Below, in pieces: positions 17,816-26,915 of a stretch of DNA of 64,000 nt. The position numbers and the translations under genes are program-made. The DNA comes from Acinetobacter sp. A47 (GTDB taxonomy: Bacteria > Pseudomonadota > Gammaproteobacteria > Pseudomonadales > Moraxellaceae), in NCBI RefSeq assembly GCF_000805455.1, contig NZ_JSUS01000032.1:558001-622000 (forward strand). Direction: 5' to 3'. Under the pieces are notes generated by a model. It made no database searches. It saw only the letters and a list, made by a program, of their open reading frames with translations, and was not told the origin of the DNA. Numbering within the stretch: position 1 is the stretch's first letter; every line of letters starts with the position of its first letter.

Positions 17816-18622
17816 ATGCCCTATCTGATGCATAATGGACAATCTTTATATTATACAGATGCTGGTCATGGCTCTATAGCCATTGTCTTTTCTCATGGTC
17901 TATTGATGGACCAAGACATGTTTCACTCACAAATTGAGTTTTTTAAAGATAAATATCGCTGCATTGCATGGGATGAAAGAGGCCATGGCCAGACTGCAAG
18001 TGAGTCAATTGAACTATTTAATTATTATGATTCTGCGGATGATCTGGTTGCCATTCTGGATACCTTACACATCGACAAGGCCATACTTGTCGGAATGAGT
18101 CAGGGCGGATACCTCTCATTACGCTGCGCCTTAAAGTACCCTGACCGGGTGAGTGCATTGGTATTAATCGATACACAGGCACAATTGGAAGATCAAGAAA
18201 AACTGGGACATTATCAGCAACTCATTGATGACTGGATAAACAACGGCCTGACACAGGAAGTATCTGATTTTATTGCCAGTGTCATTCTCGGCGACAACGC
18301 ACCCGAAAGGTTCTTATGGCAAGAAAAATGGAAAGGCTGGAAACCGCATAACCTTGCTGCATCATTTAATGCACTTATTGATCGTAAAGATATATCCGAC
18401 GATATCGAAAAGCTTAATCTGCCCGCTCTGGTCATTCATGGAGAAAACGATATCGCCATTAGCCTGGATCGGGCTAAAGATATGGCTACACGCCTAAACG
18501 CAGAACTGGCCATTATCGCAGAGGCAGGCCATGCTGCCAATTTAACTCATGCAGAACCGGTAAATAAAATCATGGCGAATTTTATAGATACCATCAGCAA
18601 CAACCTGTCATCTTTTACTTAG
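17816..18622 (+). CDS. Alpha/beta fold hydrolase
   Basis: This 268-residue soluble protein has the full hydrolase pattern: FSHGLLMDQ near residue 26, WDERGHGQT near 52, the nucleophile elbow GMSQGG with Ser95, the acid in VIHGENDIAIS and the histidine in AEAGHAAN. It resembles 3-oxoadipate-enol-lactonase-like and haloperoxidase-like hydrolases but sits in no recognisable catabolic operon, so the substrate is unknown. The start follows AAGGAAAACTACA. A GC-rich hairpin further downstream may stop it, but it serves the convergent gene better. Confidence 0.85.
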   Translation: MPYLMHNGQSLYYTDAGHGSIAIVFSHGLLMDQDMFHSQIEFFKDKYRCIAWDERGHGQTASESIELFNYYDSADDLVAILDTLHIDKAILVGMSQGGYLSLRCALKYPDRVSALVLIDTQAQLEDQEKLGHYQQLIDDWINNGLTQEVSDFIASVILGDNAPERFLWQEKWKGWKPHNLAASFNALIDRKDISDDIEKLNLPALVIHGENDIAISLDRAKDMATRLNAELAIIAEAGHAANLTHAEPVNKIMANFIDTISNNLSSFT

Positions 18623-18784
18623 TGGGCTCGCTCTAAAAATCCTGTTATTTATATATAAGGAATATATTAAGTATGCAATTAATTACTTCCAACCAAATAA
18701 CAAAAACTAAAACAAACTTTAATTATTAAAATAGCATTTAATGCATCTCTACCTTTTATCTGACTGATGTATTTATTTTGAGCT

Positions 18785-18812
18785 AGCAAATAAAGCCCTC
18801 AATAGAGGGCTT
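18785..18812 (-). terminator. Bidirectional-type terminator between convergent genes
   Basis: AAGCCCTC and GAGGGCTT form an 8-bp stem with an AATA loop. On the minus strand it is followed by TTTATTTG, placing it downstream of the haem-oxygenase-like gene. Confidence 0.75.
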
Positions 18813-18875
18813 GTGTTTATTAATTAAAAAATAAAATCCTGATTAAAACCTTAAAAGAACGTAATAAAGCCAGGA

Positions 18876-19727
18876 CTATTTAGAATGGGATAACTTAAAA
18901 CCAAGAAATTGCCGATCCCAAAACTCTTGCCATAAATCACAATACTCCAGACAAACCTTGGTTATAAACTTATAATCATCTTCCTCACATGCCTGGGCCA
19001 ATATATACCACAGATCATTTTCATGATCATCATCTGCGGCATCATTGCTCGGGTCTAGTGATGTGCCGTGAACATGGTAATAACCCTGATCCACATTTAA
19101 TCCGACAGCTCTGGTCGCCTGACGTAAAGCTGGGCTAAATAATATAACCTCGACTTCAGCCACAGCAAGTAATGCAACTGTGGCCTTATAATTATCAAAA
19201 TAATTTTCTAAATACATACGCACCTTATCTGCAATAGCAGAAGGTTTAAATGTTTTACGCTTGATTTCATCCGCTTTAAAATTATTTAAGACTTGCTCAA
19301 ATAAAGGATAATGCGCATATATTGGATTGCCCAGATAATACCCTTCCTGATCTACTCCAGGCTGGAAACCAAACTCATCCAATACATTGAGAGTCAACAG
19401 AAAGCGAGGTGACATTTTTGATCCTGCTCCAAGGCGCGGCTCAAGCTGTTTGGTCTGGTATTGAGCCATCAGCAATGCATCTGTAAAGATTTGCACAATT
19501 GCATGTCTATATTCTAAATGAATATTTAACAGATATTCTTTATCAATCTCACCAGAGTTAAGTAGTTGTATTGCCGGATGTTTAGATATCGGATGATTAG
19601 AGATTAAGGTTTTAAGCCTGGTAATGAAGCCAATATTCTTGACCCAAAGGCTAAGTGGAACGCTTCCTATTATTTCATCAAGTGCTTTTCTACGAGGGTT
19701 TTGAATGTTTTCTAAATCTAACAACAT
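18876..19727 (-). CDS. Second haem-oxygenase-like (iron-containing redox enzyme) protein
   Basis: This is a 283-residue helical protein. A helix with EYRHAIVQIF (about 85-95), a second with VAEVEVILFS, and a final YYHVHG...DDDHENDLW segment follow the metal-ligand order of haem-oxygenase-like diiron oxidases. It is only distantly similar to the protein at 418-1827. The substrate is unknown. The start at 19727 is preferred over 19781 because AGGAAACTAT lies right before it. It is divergent from a TetR regulator across 355 bp, a layout typical of a regulator controlling the facing gene. Confidence 0.65.
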   Translation of the reverse strand: MLLDLENIQNPRRKALDEIIGSVPLSLWVKNIGFITRLKTLISNHPISKHPAIQLLNSGEIDKEYLLNIHLEYRHAIVQIFTDALLMAQYQTKQLEPRLGAGSKMSPRFLLTLNVLDEFGFQPGVDQEGYYLGNPIYAHYPLFEQVLNNFKADEIKRKTFKPSAIADKVRMYLENYFDNYKATVALLAVAEVEVILFSPALRQATRAVGLNVDQGYYHVHGTSLDPSNDAADDDHENDLWYILAQACEEDDYKFITKVCLEYCDLWQEFWDRQFLGFKLSHSK

Positions 19728-20082
19728 ATAGTTTCCTGCATACCTGAACTGTACTGATACGTAAATTTCTTCGACCAACAACCTATTGCACCAGAGAACC
19801 CTCTTAATAAAATTATTTGCTTGTTTTTGAAAGAAATTTAAAAATATCTATATTTAAACTAATACTTTGCATAAATAACATTGTATTTTTATTGATAAAG
19901 AAATGTATCTGCCAATTTATTTATAGCTGTTCTGTAAAAAGCAATATTCATCTAGAAATAATTAATATAAAATCCTCCGCTTAAATTAATCCTTGTATAT
20001 ATTTATGAGGTAAAATCCATTTAAAAACAGAATGTTTTCCAAACTGTATTTTATAGTTTTAAAAAAGTCAGGGATAAATAGC
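19728..20082. other. Divergent promoter region, haem-oxygenase-like gene / TetR gene
   Basis: 355 bp of AT-rich DNA that should contain both promoters and probably the TetR operator. I did not find a clean palindrome. No small gene is supported. Confidence 0.4.
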
Positions 20083-20655
20083 ATGTCAAAGAAAGAAACT
20101 ATTCTTCAAACAGCCTTATATTTATTTAACCAGCACAATTTCACTTCGATTGGTGTAGATCGAATTATACAAGACTCTAATGTTGCTAAAATGACTTTTT
20201 ATAAATACTACCCTTCTAAAGAAAAATTGATACAGGCATGTCTAGCCAGAAGAGCAGAAGAAATCCAGTCAAAAATTAATTGTAATTTAGAATCCTTTAA
20301 GGATGATGATTATTTAGGAAAAATTAAGGCAATTTATAGCTACTATTTAAACTGGTTCAAGTCCGAACAGTTTAATGGCTGCCTGTTTCAAAAAGCCAGT
20401 ATTAACATACTCAAGCAATACCCTTCTCTTAACCAGCCAATCATGGACTATAGAGACTGGCTACATGATTTAACTGAAACTCTTTTTTCAGGATTAAAGG
20501 TCAAGCATACTTATATCCTATCTTCAATTTTTATTAATATCCTTGATGGCATGACTGTATACGCCAATATAAACAAAGACCATATCACCATAGAAAAATC
20601 ATGGGATTATATAGAGTCTCTAATTACTATTGACCAGCCTCAATCTGGTACTTAA
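20083..20655 (+). CDS. TetR/AcrR family transcriptional regulator (paralogue 1)
   Basis: This is a 190-residue protein. The N-terminal helix-turn-helix is clear: ILQTALYLFN, then FTSIGVDRIIQDSNVAKMTF and YKYYPSKEKLI. The C-terminal domain contains NGCLFQKAS and SSIFINILDGMT, also present in the second TetR at 26916-27482; the two share most DNA-recognition residues. The ligand is unknown. The ATG at 20083 follows AGGGATAAATAGC; an upstream ATG at 20032 gives an unlikely extension. It probably regulates the divergent haem-oxygenase-like gene or the downstream alcohol dehydrogenase. Confidence 0.88.
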   Translation: MSKKETILQTALYLFNQHNFTSIGVDRIIQDSNVAKMTFYKYYPSKEKLIQACLARRAEEIQSKINCNLESFKDDDYLGKIKAIYSYYLNWFKSEQFNGCLFQKASINILKQYPSLNQPIMDYRDWLHDLTETLFSGLKVKHTYILSSIFINILDGMTVYANINKDHITIEKSWDYIESLITIDQPQSGT

Positions 20656-20801
20656 GTGGCACAAACGATATTCTTTGTCGATATATCATTCTGGACTTAA
20701 TCATAATAAAGGCATCTGAATTTAATCAATATAGACACACATAAGCCAAAGATGTGAATTTTCATTAAAAAAACAACGATATAAGTTTTTATTCACGCAC
20801 A

Positions 20802-20917
20802 ACGCGCTTCCTCTACGGCGAAAAACCTGCTCCGTTAACGCCAGTGCCCTCTGATGCTAAGGAGAGACCTGTCGCCTGCTCCGGTAAAATTAGGCTTGTT
20901 ACACTTTTTAAGCGCGT
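20802..20917 (+). ncRNA. Candidate structured RNA or leader element upstream of the Fe-alcohol dehydrogenase gene
   Basis: ACGCGCTT (20802-20809) is perfectly complementary to AAGCGCGT (20910-20917), so the 100 bases between can be closed by an 8-bp stem. Inside are two further hairpin possibilities (GGCG/CGCC at 20817-20842; GGAG/CTCC at 20861-20882) and a 9-base direct repeat CCTGCTCCG (20826 and 20875). The segment is much richer in GC than its flanks. It lies 80 bp before the dehydrogenase start. The strand is assumed from the downstream gene. It matches no RNA family I can name. Confidence 0.4.
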
Positions 20918-20996
20918 CTTATGTTAATTTATCTGGGCAGTGTGTCGTTACGCTATATAAAAATATTGTATTTATGAAGAAAATAAGGATGTATGT

Positions 20997-22157
20997 ATGA
21001 ACCCGTTTCAATTTCAAACTGTCCCCAACATCATTGCGGGTCTAGGTTCTATACAAGAACTTAAAAATATTTTAACCCGGCAGCATTACCATAAAGCACT
21101 CATCGTGACTGATGCAGGCTTGATCCAGCATCAGTTGCATCAACCCATCCTGGACATTTTACAACAGCTGGATCTGGCACATATCATTTATTCAGATATT
21201 CAGGCTGATCCGCCAGAACATATCATTCTGGAAGCAGCTGATTTTGCCAAGCAGGAAAAAATTGATGTGGTATTGGGCTTTGGTGGCGGTAGCTCAATGG
21301 ATGTGGCCAAACTGATTGCCTTGCTTGCTCATCCGCAACAACAACAAAACCTGAGCGAAATCTATGGCGTTAATCAGGCCAGAGCACCGCGTTTACCACT
21401 GATCCTGATTCCAACCACGGCCGGTACAGGCTCGGAAGTTACACCCATTTCAATCGTTACCACCGGCGCAACCACCAAAATGGGCGTTGTTTCACCTGTC
21501 TTGTATGCAGATGTTGCCATTCTGGATGCAACCTTTACTCAGGCTCTGCCCGCACATATTACAGCGGCAACAGGTATAGATGCCATGGTTCATGCCATTG
21601 AGGCCTATACCTCCAGTATTAAAAAAAATTTCTACGCAGATATGCTGGCGAAAAACGCATTGCAATTGCTCAACAGCAACCTGACCAAAGTACTTAAAAA
21701 CGGTAATGATCTGGAAGCACGTCAAAATATGCTGGTAGGTTCAATGCTGGCAGGTCAGGCTTTTGCCAATGCGCCAGTCGGTGCAGTCCATGCGCTTGCC
21801 TATCCGCTGGGTGGTCACTTCCACCTTTCACATGGCCATACCAATGCTCTGGTACTGGTAGAAGTATTAAAGTTTAATGCCCCCAAGGCCAAACAGCATT
21901 ATGCCGAGTTAATGCAACTCTTAGACCCGCGAAGTACTGGCTGTACCGATGGCTTGTGTGATTTATTTATTGATCATATGCAAAACCATCTCGATCAAAG
22001 TGGTCTGGTTCTGAAATTAAAGGCACTGGATGTTCCTGAGGCCAAACTTGCACAACTGGCAAAGGACGCCATGCTGCAAACCCGGCTTTTGCAAAATAAT
22101 CCAAGAGAAATGACTGAACAAGATGCTTTACAGATTTATCAGGCGATCTATGCATGA
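20997..22157 (+). CDS. Iron-containing alcohol dehydrogenase
   Basis: This 386-residue protein belongs to the group III metal-dependent alcohol dehydrogenases. The N-terminal Rossmann half has GFGGGSSMDVAK for NAD(P) binding and IPTTAGTGSEVTPIS. The C-terminal helical half supplies the iron ligands in GIDAMVHAIEAY and VGAVHALAYPLGGHFHLSHG. These enzymes oxidise or reduce short-chain alcohols and aldehydes. Its stop overlaps the thioesterase start by four bases (ATGA), so the two are one operon. The start follows AAGGATGTATGT. The substrate is not predictable. Confidence 0.92.
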   Translation: MNPFQFQTVPNIIAGLGSIQELKNILTRQHYHKALIVTDAGLIQHQLHQPILDILQQLDLAHIIYSDIQADPPEHIILEAADFAKQEKIDVVLGFGGGSSMDVAKLIALLAHPQQQQNLSEIYGVNQARAPRLPLILIPTTAGTGSEVTPISIVTTGATTKMGVVSPVLYADVAILDATFTQALPAHITAATGIDAMVHAIEAYTSSIKKNFYADMLAKNALQLLNSNLTKVLKNGNDLEARQNMLVGSMLAGQAFANAPVGAVHALAYPLGGHFHLSHGHTNALVLVEVLKFNAPKAKQHYAELMQLLDPRSTGCTDGLCDLFIDHMQNHLDQSGLVLKLKALDVPEAKLAQLAKDAMLQTRLLQNNPREMTEQDALQIYQAIYA

Positions 22158-22597
22158 GCAAACCAGTTTTAAAAACACGGGCACAGTTTAAATTCTTTTT
22201 CCCGATCCAGACCCGCTGGGCTGACAACGATATCTATGGTCATGTCAATAACGTGACTTACTACAGTTATTTCGATACCGCAGCCAACTCGTTACTGATT
22301 CAGAAAACCGGATTTGATATTCACACCAGTGAAATCATTGGTCTGGTGGTCGATTCTGCCTGTAGCTTTTTACAGGAGCTATCCTTTCCGGAAATGATTG
22401 AGGTCGGTGTTGCGATTGGGAAAATTGGCCATTCTTCACTCCGTTATGAACTGGCGATTTTCAAACAGGGACAACAGCAAGCGGCAGCTCAGGGACATTT
22501 TGTGCATGTATTTGTTGATCGCAAAAACCGGAAAAGTATTGCGATACCGCCAGCCATGCGGGAAGCTCTTTGCTTCTATCAATTGCCTGATCAATAA
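22154..22597 (+). CDS. Acyl-CoA thioesterase, hotdog (4HBT) family
   Basis: This 147-residue hotdog-fold protein has QTRWADNDIYGHVNNVTYYS near residues 17-36; the Asp and His-Val-Asn-Asn residues are the 4HBT active-site signature. It probably hydrolyses short or medium acyl-CoA thioesters in the cytoplasm. The ATGA overlap with the upstream iron alcohol dehydrogenase suggests a shared pathway, for example disposal of an aldehyde or acyl-CoA intermediate. That pathway is inferred. Confidence 0.88.
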   Translation: MSKPVLKTRAQFKFFFPIQTRWADNDIYGHVNNVTYYSYFDTAANSLLIQKTGFDIHTSEIIGLVVDSACSFLQELSFPEMIEVGVAIGKIGHSSLRYELAIFKQGQQQAAAQGHFVHVFVDRKNRKSIAIPPAMREALCFYQLPDQ

Positions 22598-22610
22598 TAT
22601 AAGGAACAAG

Positions 22611-22634
22611 AGGCAAAACATTGAAGCTTTGCCT
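22611..22634. terminator. Hairpin between the convergent thioesterase gene and dnaX
   Basis: AGGCAAA (22611-22617) and TTTGCCT (22628-22634) form a 7-bp stem in the 50-bp gap between converging stops. T-tracts are weak on both sides. Confidence 0.45.
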
Positions 22635-22649
22635 TTCGCGGTGAAAAAT

Positions 22650-24710
22650 TTAAGGTTTCAATTGAATATTGTGCAATTCTGCATCAAAGGTTTCAACCAG
22701 ACTCTTAATCGTTGGTTCCTGATATAGTAGCTCGACAGCACGATTAAATGCTTTTTGCTTACGCTGGCTCTGCATCAATAAAGGTGTATTTGAATCAACT
22801 GCACCATATTGCACACTGAAGTGCGTCTGAGGCCATTGCGCTTTCAAAGCTTCTTCCAGACCGTGCTGTAATTGTGTCAGCATCCCTTCATATTCCTGAG
22901 GAATCAGGAACACCGAAGTACCATTGATCTGTCCTTGCATAATGCCATGCTGGGCCAGTTCCTGCACTGCAGGTGACAGCTGGCTGGTTCTAAACCAGTA
23001 TTCCCATTTTTCCAGATTCCATTCACCTTCCAGACTCTGCTCACGCAACTTGAGAATGTCTTGCGGCATCAGATTGTCCGGATCTCCAGCAGCAGTCACA
23101 ACGGTAGCAGCTGTTAACTCCATAGCTGTTTGCGCAACTGGTTCATCAATGGCCGTAACAGCGGGTTCTGTCTCTGCCACGGGCTGCGCTTGAAGGCTTG
23201 CTTCATCTACTGATGGCGCTGTATCAGCATGTTCTTCAACCGGAAAAATCAGAACCTCTTCCGAATCTGCAATATTCGATTGAACAACTTCTGCCTGTTG
23301 CGAAGTTTCCAGACCAATCAACTGGCCGTCTTCTGCATCAAATACCATCAGGTTGCTATCCGGTTTTTGTGCAACAGGTTCAGGTTCAGGTTCAGGTTCA
23401 GGTTCAGGTTCAGGTTCAGGTTCAGGTTCAGGTTCAGGTTCAGGTTCAGGTTCAGGTTCAGGTTCAGGTTCAGGTTCAGGTTCAGGTTCAGGTTCAGGTT
23501 CAGCATTAACGGCTTCTTGCTGAACCGCAAGCTGATTTTCTGTATTGACATGTTGTGCAGGCTGCTGAACTTCTGGCGCTGCAAGCTGGTGAACTGGCGT
23601 TGCATTTACAGTGACTTCATTCAGGCTCATCGGTCTAAATGCAAGCAGGCGCAACACCGTCATCTCAAAGCCTTGCTCCTGTGTCACGGCCAGCTGTAAC
23701 TCTGCCCGCCCTTTACAGGCAATCTGATAATAAAGTTGCAGATCCTGGGCAGAAATCAACTTCGACAGTTGCAAAATTTTCTGGTTGATTTCTTCACTAT
23801 ATTTCAGGGCAAGATCTGGCAAATATTGCAATAACGCCAGCTCATGTAAGGTTGAAACCAGTTGATCCAGTACCAGAGAGACATCAAGCGCTTGCTGTCT
23901 AAATTGCAATAACAACTGGCTCACGCGTGCTTGCTGATTCTGATGGATGGCCAGAATCAGATCATAAATAATGGTTCGGTCAATCAGGCCCAACATGTCT
24001 TTGACATCTTGATGATGTACGGCGCCTTGACCATAGGCAATCGCCTGATCAGTCAATGACAAAGCATCACGCAATGAGCCCTGTGCAGATTCTGCAATCT
24101 GCCAGATCGCATCCTGATCTGCTTCGATCTGTTCTTTGGTTAAAATTGCAGTCAAATGTTCAGTGATTTCATCTACAGCCAAAGGACGCAAGGTAAATTG
24201 CAGGCAACGTGAAATCACGGTAATCGGTAATTTTTGTGGATCTGTGGTCGCAAACAGGAACTTGACATGCTCAGGCGGCTCTTCCAGCGTCTTTAACAAG
24301 GCATTAAATGAATGGGTCGAAAGCATATGCACTTCGTCAATCAGATAAACCTTGAACCGGCCTTGTGTTGGCGCATAAGGAACATTATCAAGAAGTTCCC
24401 GCGTATCTTCGACTTTGGTTCGTGAAGCCGCATCGATTTCGATCAGGTCTATGAAACGGCCTTCATTTACGGCTTTACAGGTGGTACACACTTCACACGG
24501 CGTCGAGGTCACACCTGTTTCACAGTTTAGGCATTTGGCCAAAATACGGGCAATTGTGGTCTTACCTACGCCACGCGTACCTGTAAACAAGTAGGCATGA
24601 TGCAAACGGCCGCGTTCCAATGCGCTGGTTAACGCACGAGAAACATGGTTTTGCCCCACTAACTCATTGAAATTACGTGGACGGTATTTTCTTGCCAGTA
24701 CTTGATACAT
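22650..24710 (-). CDS. dnaX: DNA polymerase III subunits gamma and tau
   Basis: This 686-residue clamp-loader ATPase has Walker [10 protein letters not shown] (43-51), the zinc-binding cysteines 63, 72, 75 and 78, a DEVH box near 126 and sensor regions, all typical of domains I-III. After residue about 400 the linker holds an uninterrupted Glu-Pro repeat from a 21-copy hexanucleotide tract (23377-23502), followed by the tau-specific C-terminal part. The start [11 protein letters not shown] at 24710 is family-standard; an upstream frame to 24776 is ignored. I did not identify a gamma-producing frameshift signal. It is divergent from roxA. Confidence 0.96.
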   Translation of the reverse strand: MYQVLARKYRPRNFNELVGQNHVSRALTSALERGRLHHAYLFTGTRGVGKTTIARILAKCLNCETGVTSTPCEVCTTCKAVNEGRFIDLIEIDAASRTKVEDTRELLDNVPYAPTQGRFKVYLIDEVHMLSTHSFNALLKTLEEPPEHVKFLFATTDPQKLPITVISRCLQFTLRPLAVDEITEHLTAILTKEQIEADQDAIWQIAESAQGSLRDALSLTDQAIAYGQGAVHHQDVKDMLGLIDRTIIYDLILAIHQNQQARVSQLLLQFRQQALDVSLVLDQLVSTLHELALLQYLPDLALKYSEEINQKILQLSKLISAQDLQLYYQIACKGRAELQLAVTQEQGFEMTVLRLLAFRPMSLNEVTVNATPVHQLAAPEVQQPAQHVNTENQLAVQQEAVNAEPEPEPEPEPEPEPEPEPEPEPEPEPEPEPEPEPEPEPEPEPVAQKPDSNLMVFDAEDGQLIGLETSQQAEVVQSNIADSEEVLIFPVEEHADTAPSVDEASLQAQPVAETEPAVTAIDEPVAQTAMELTAATVVTAAGDPDNLMPQDILKLREQSLEGEWNLEKWEYWFRTSQLSPAVQELAQHGIMQGQINGTSVFLIPQEYEGMLTQLQHGLEEALKAQWPQTHFSVQYGAVDSNTPLLMQSQRKQKAFNRAVELLYQEPTIKSLVETFDAELHNIQLKP
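23377..23502 (-). repeat. 21-copy in-frame hexanucleotide repeat within dnaX
   Basis: On the plus strand the unit GGTTCA is repeated 21 times without a mismatch over 126 bp. On the coding strand it encodes alternating Glu and Pro. Unit gain or loss keeps the frame, so the linker between the clamp-loader and tau domains can change length freely. Confidence 0.97.
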
Positions 24711-24911
24711 GTATGCTCCTTTTTGCCTGTTAAGCATACTGTTTTTTTGAAAGGCTGTGAACGAATACGCATCCAATTGATCAAGATTAAGTACATTGTC
24801 TGGCTTTTAATGCAGATTTATGGTGCTTTCGGCAGTTTGATACAGGACTTGCACCAACATTCAACTCAAGGGACAATAGCCCCAATTTAAATATTGTTGG
24901 TTTTATTTCCC

Positions 24912-26072
24912 ATGTCTCAATCTTTAGCGGTACTCGGCGGCATTACCGCAGAACAGTTTCTTAATGAATATTGGCAAAAAAAACCGTTACTGGTTCGTAA
25001 TGCCATGCCTGAAATCATTGGTCTGCTCGAGCCAGCCGACGTACAGGAACTGGCGCTGGAAGAACATGTCACAGCCCGCCTGATCCGCCAAAAAAACAAG
25101 AACCCAAATGAGTGGCATGTCAAATCATCACCACTCACCAAAGGTGACTTCCAGAAACTGCCAAACCTATGGACGCTTCTGGTGCAGGCCGTTGACCATT
25201 ACTCATTCGATATTGCAGAACTGTGGAAAAAATTTCCGTTTATCCCGCAGTGGCGTCGTGACGATATCATGGTGTCTTATGCACCAAAAGGCGGTTCTGT
25301 TGGCAAACACTTCGACTTTTATGACGTATTTCTGGTGCAGGGTCATGGACACCGTCGTTGGCAGTTGGGCCAAATGTGTGACGAATCAACCCGGTTCCTG
25401 CCAGACCAGCCACTCAAACTCCTGGCTGAAATGGATGTGCATTTTGATGAAGTACTGGCTCCGGGTGACTTACTCTATGTACCACCTGGCTTATCGCATT
25501 ATGGCGTTGCCGAAGATGATTGCCTGACCTACTCTTTTGGTTTCCGTATGCCAAATCTTTCTGAGATGATTGATCAGGTCAGCGATAAATTTGCAGAAAA
25601 CACCTCACTCAAAAATCCATTGGCAGATATTGCACGTCAACAGACAGCACATCTCGGCGAAATTAACAGTACCGAGTTTACCTATCTGAAAAACCGGTTA
25701 TTGGACTACCTCACCCAGGCACCTGAGTTTGATGCAGCCATCATGGCCTACATGAGTGAAGCAAGTTATCCGAACAACATTCCAGAACCAGAGGAAGTCG
25801 ATGCGAATGATGTTGCTGAAGTGATTGGTGCAGATTACCAGATCATTTTAGAACCGGCTTCAAGATTACTTTACCGCAAACAGGGCGATACCCTTGAGTT
25901 CTGGGCAAATGGCGATACGGTTTGTATTTCTGCAGCCTTTGTGCCTTATTTAAAACAGATTGCAGATGGTGAAAGCCTGTTACTTGATGAACGTTTTAAT
26001 CAGGCAGAGGTTCTGGAAGATATTGCGCTTCTACTCAACAATGCAATAGTAATGTTATTGCCACCAAACTAA
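24912..26072 (+). CDS. roxA: Cupin-domain ribosomal oxygenase (50S protein L16 arginine hydroxylase family)
   Basis: This 386-residue Fe(II)/2-oxoglutarate dioxygenase of the JmjC/cupin type is like E. coli YcfD/RoxA, which hydroxylates an arginine of ribosomal protein L16. The iron triad is visible: His133 and Asp135 in GKHFDFYD, and His196 in GLSHYG. A C-terminal winged-helix-like part follows. The start MSQSLAV at 24912 is preferred over a TTG at 24894. The gene is divergent from dnaX. The substrate is inferred from family similarity and length. Confidence 0.9.
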   Translation: MSQSLAVLGGITAEQFLNEYWQKKPLLVRNAMPEIIGLLEPADVQELALEEHVTARLIRQKNKNPNEWHVKSSPLTKGDFQKLPNLWTLLVQAVDHYSFDIAELWKKFPFIPQWRRDDIMVSYAPKGGSVGKHFDFYDVFLVQGHGHRRWQLGQMCDESTRFLPDQPLKLLAEMDVHFDEVLAPGDLLYVPPGLSHYGVAEDDCLTYSFGFRMPNLSEMIDQVSDKFAENTSLKNPLADIARQQTAHLGEINSTEFTYLKNRLLDYLTQAPEFDAAIMAYMSEASYPNNIPEPEEVDANDVAEVIGADYQIILEPASRLLYRKQGDTLEFWANGDTVCISAAFVPYLKQIADGESLLLDERFNQAEVLEDIALLLNNAIVMLLPPN

Positions 26073-26915
26073 ACTCTTCCAGTAGATATTCCGGCACGAT
26101 AGAGCAGCGATGTGCTCTATTGTGCATTCCCGGTTAAAATCCATGTTTCTGCTTTGGTACTTTTAAAGCCATAAATTTTGACATTCCTGTCAATTCTGTT
26201 TACTTCCCGATTATTTAACAATCACAATTCGAAAAAAATATTTATCACCTGAACCAAAATTTGCCTCAAATTGCATGAACCTGTCCTCACTAAAAAATAT
26301 ATACAAATTTTGAGCTTTCAGCGAAGAACAAATAAACAGCCCACAAGGCACCCGTCTGAAACGCTTCATCCAGCACTATCTGAACAAACAGCTTCGGGCT
26401 GGACACAGGCCTGTCATAACACCAGACAAATCAAAAAATAGAAAATTATGCGATTAAAGTCAGCCATTTATTTTAACTTGGATTATTAGCATATAAATAT
26501 TACCATTTTATTAAGCCCGTGCATTCAGGCAAATTTCCAATATTTTTCTGCTTCCAGATAAATAAACCATATCAAACAACAATTAAATTTTTATGATTAT
26601 TTTCCATTTGTTCAAGATTATTCAGGCTTGGTACTTATCTTTCAAAAACAGATAGATGAATTATGCCCCCTATCATCCCGTAATTTTTGTACAACACGAA
26701 ATGGATTTAAAAAAAACAATCCTGCATATTTGCTCCATATTCAGAGCTTTAATTTTTTATATCCTCCCCTTGAAAACAAAACCGGCAGGATCAATTAAAT
26801 AAATATTATTATTTTCCACTATGATATTTTTTAAATACCATGTAGAATCCCTGCCAAAATTGCATGATGAAATGCAACATGATGCTCTTGGTGATGGGCT
26901 AACTTGAGGCGTTAT
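26073..26915. other. Long gene-free stretch (about 840 bp)
   Basis: After the hairpin at 26094 I find no credible gene up to the TetR start at 26916. Reading frames are short and lack ribosome sites. The 26330-26430 part is more GC-rich (around AGCTTCGGGCTGGACACAGG) and may be remnant or RNA-coding DNA, but nothing definite is visible. Confidence 0.45.
26094..26125 (+). terminator. Hairpin after roxA
   Basis: GCACGATAGAGCA (26094-26106) and TGCTCTATTGTGC (26113-26125) form a 13-bp stem with one G-U pair and a 6-nt loop. There is no T-run, so it may be an mRNA end-stabilising hairpin rather than a strong terminator. Confidence 0.55.

Noticed and set aside
20802..20917. Structured element as a known riboswitch (glycine, TPP, cobalamin) or 4.5S RNA
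   Set aside because: The conserved core sequences of those classes are not present on either strand, so only an unnamed structure is reported.
23377..23502. Possible CRISPR or tandem-repeat array
   Set aside because: The units are 6 bp, contiguous and without spacers; it is a coding microsatellite.
23198..23699. Open frames on both strands through the dnaX hexanucleotide repeat (Val-Gln, Arg-Phe and Leu-Asn repeats)
   Set aside because: A 6-base repeat without stop in any frame keeps all frames open; the coding frame is dnaX.
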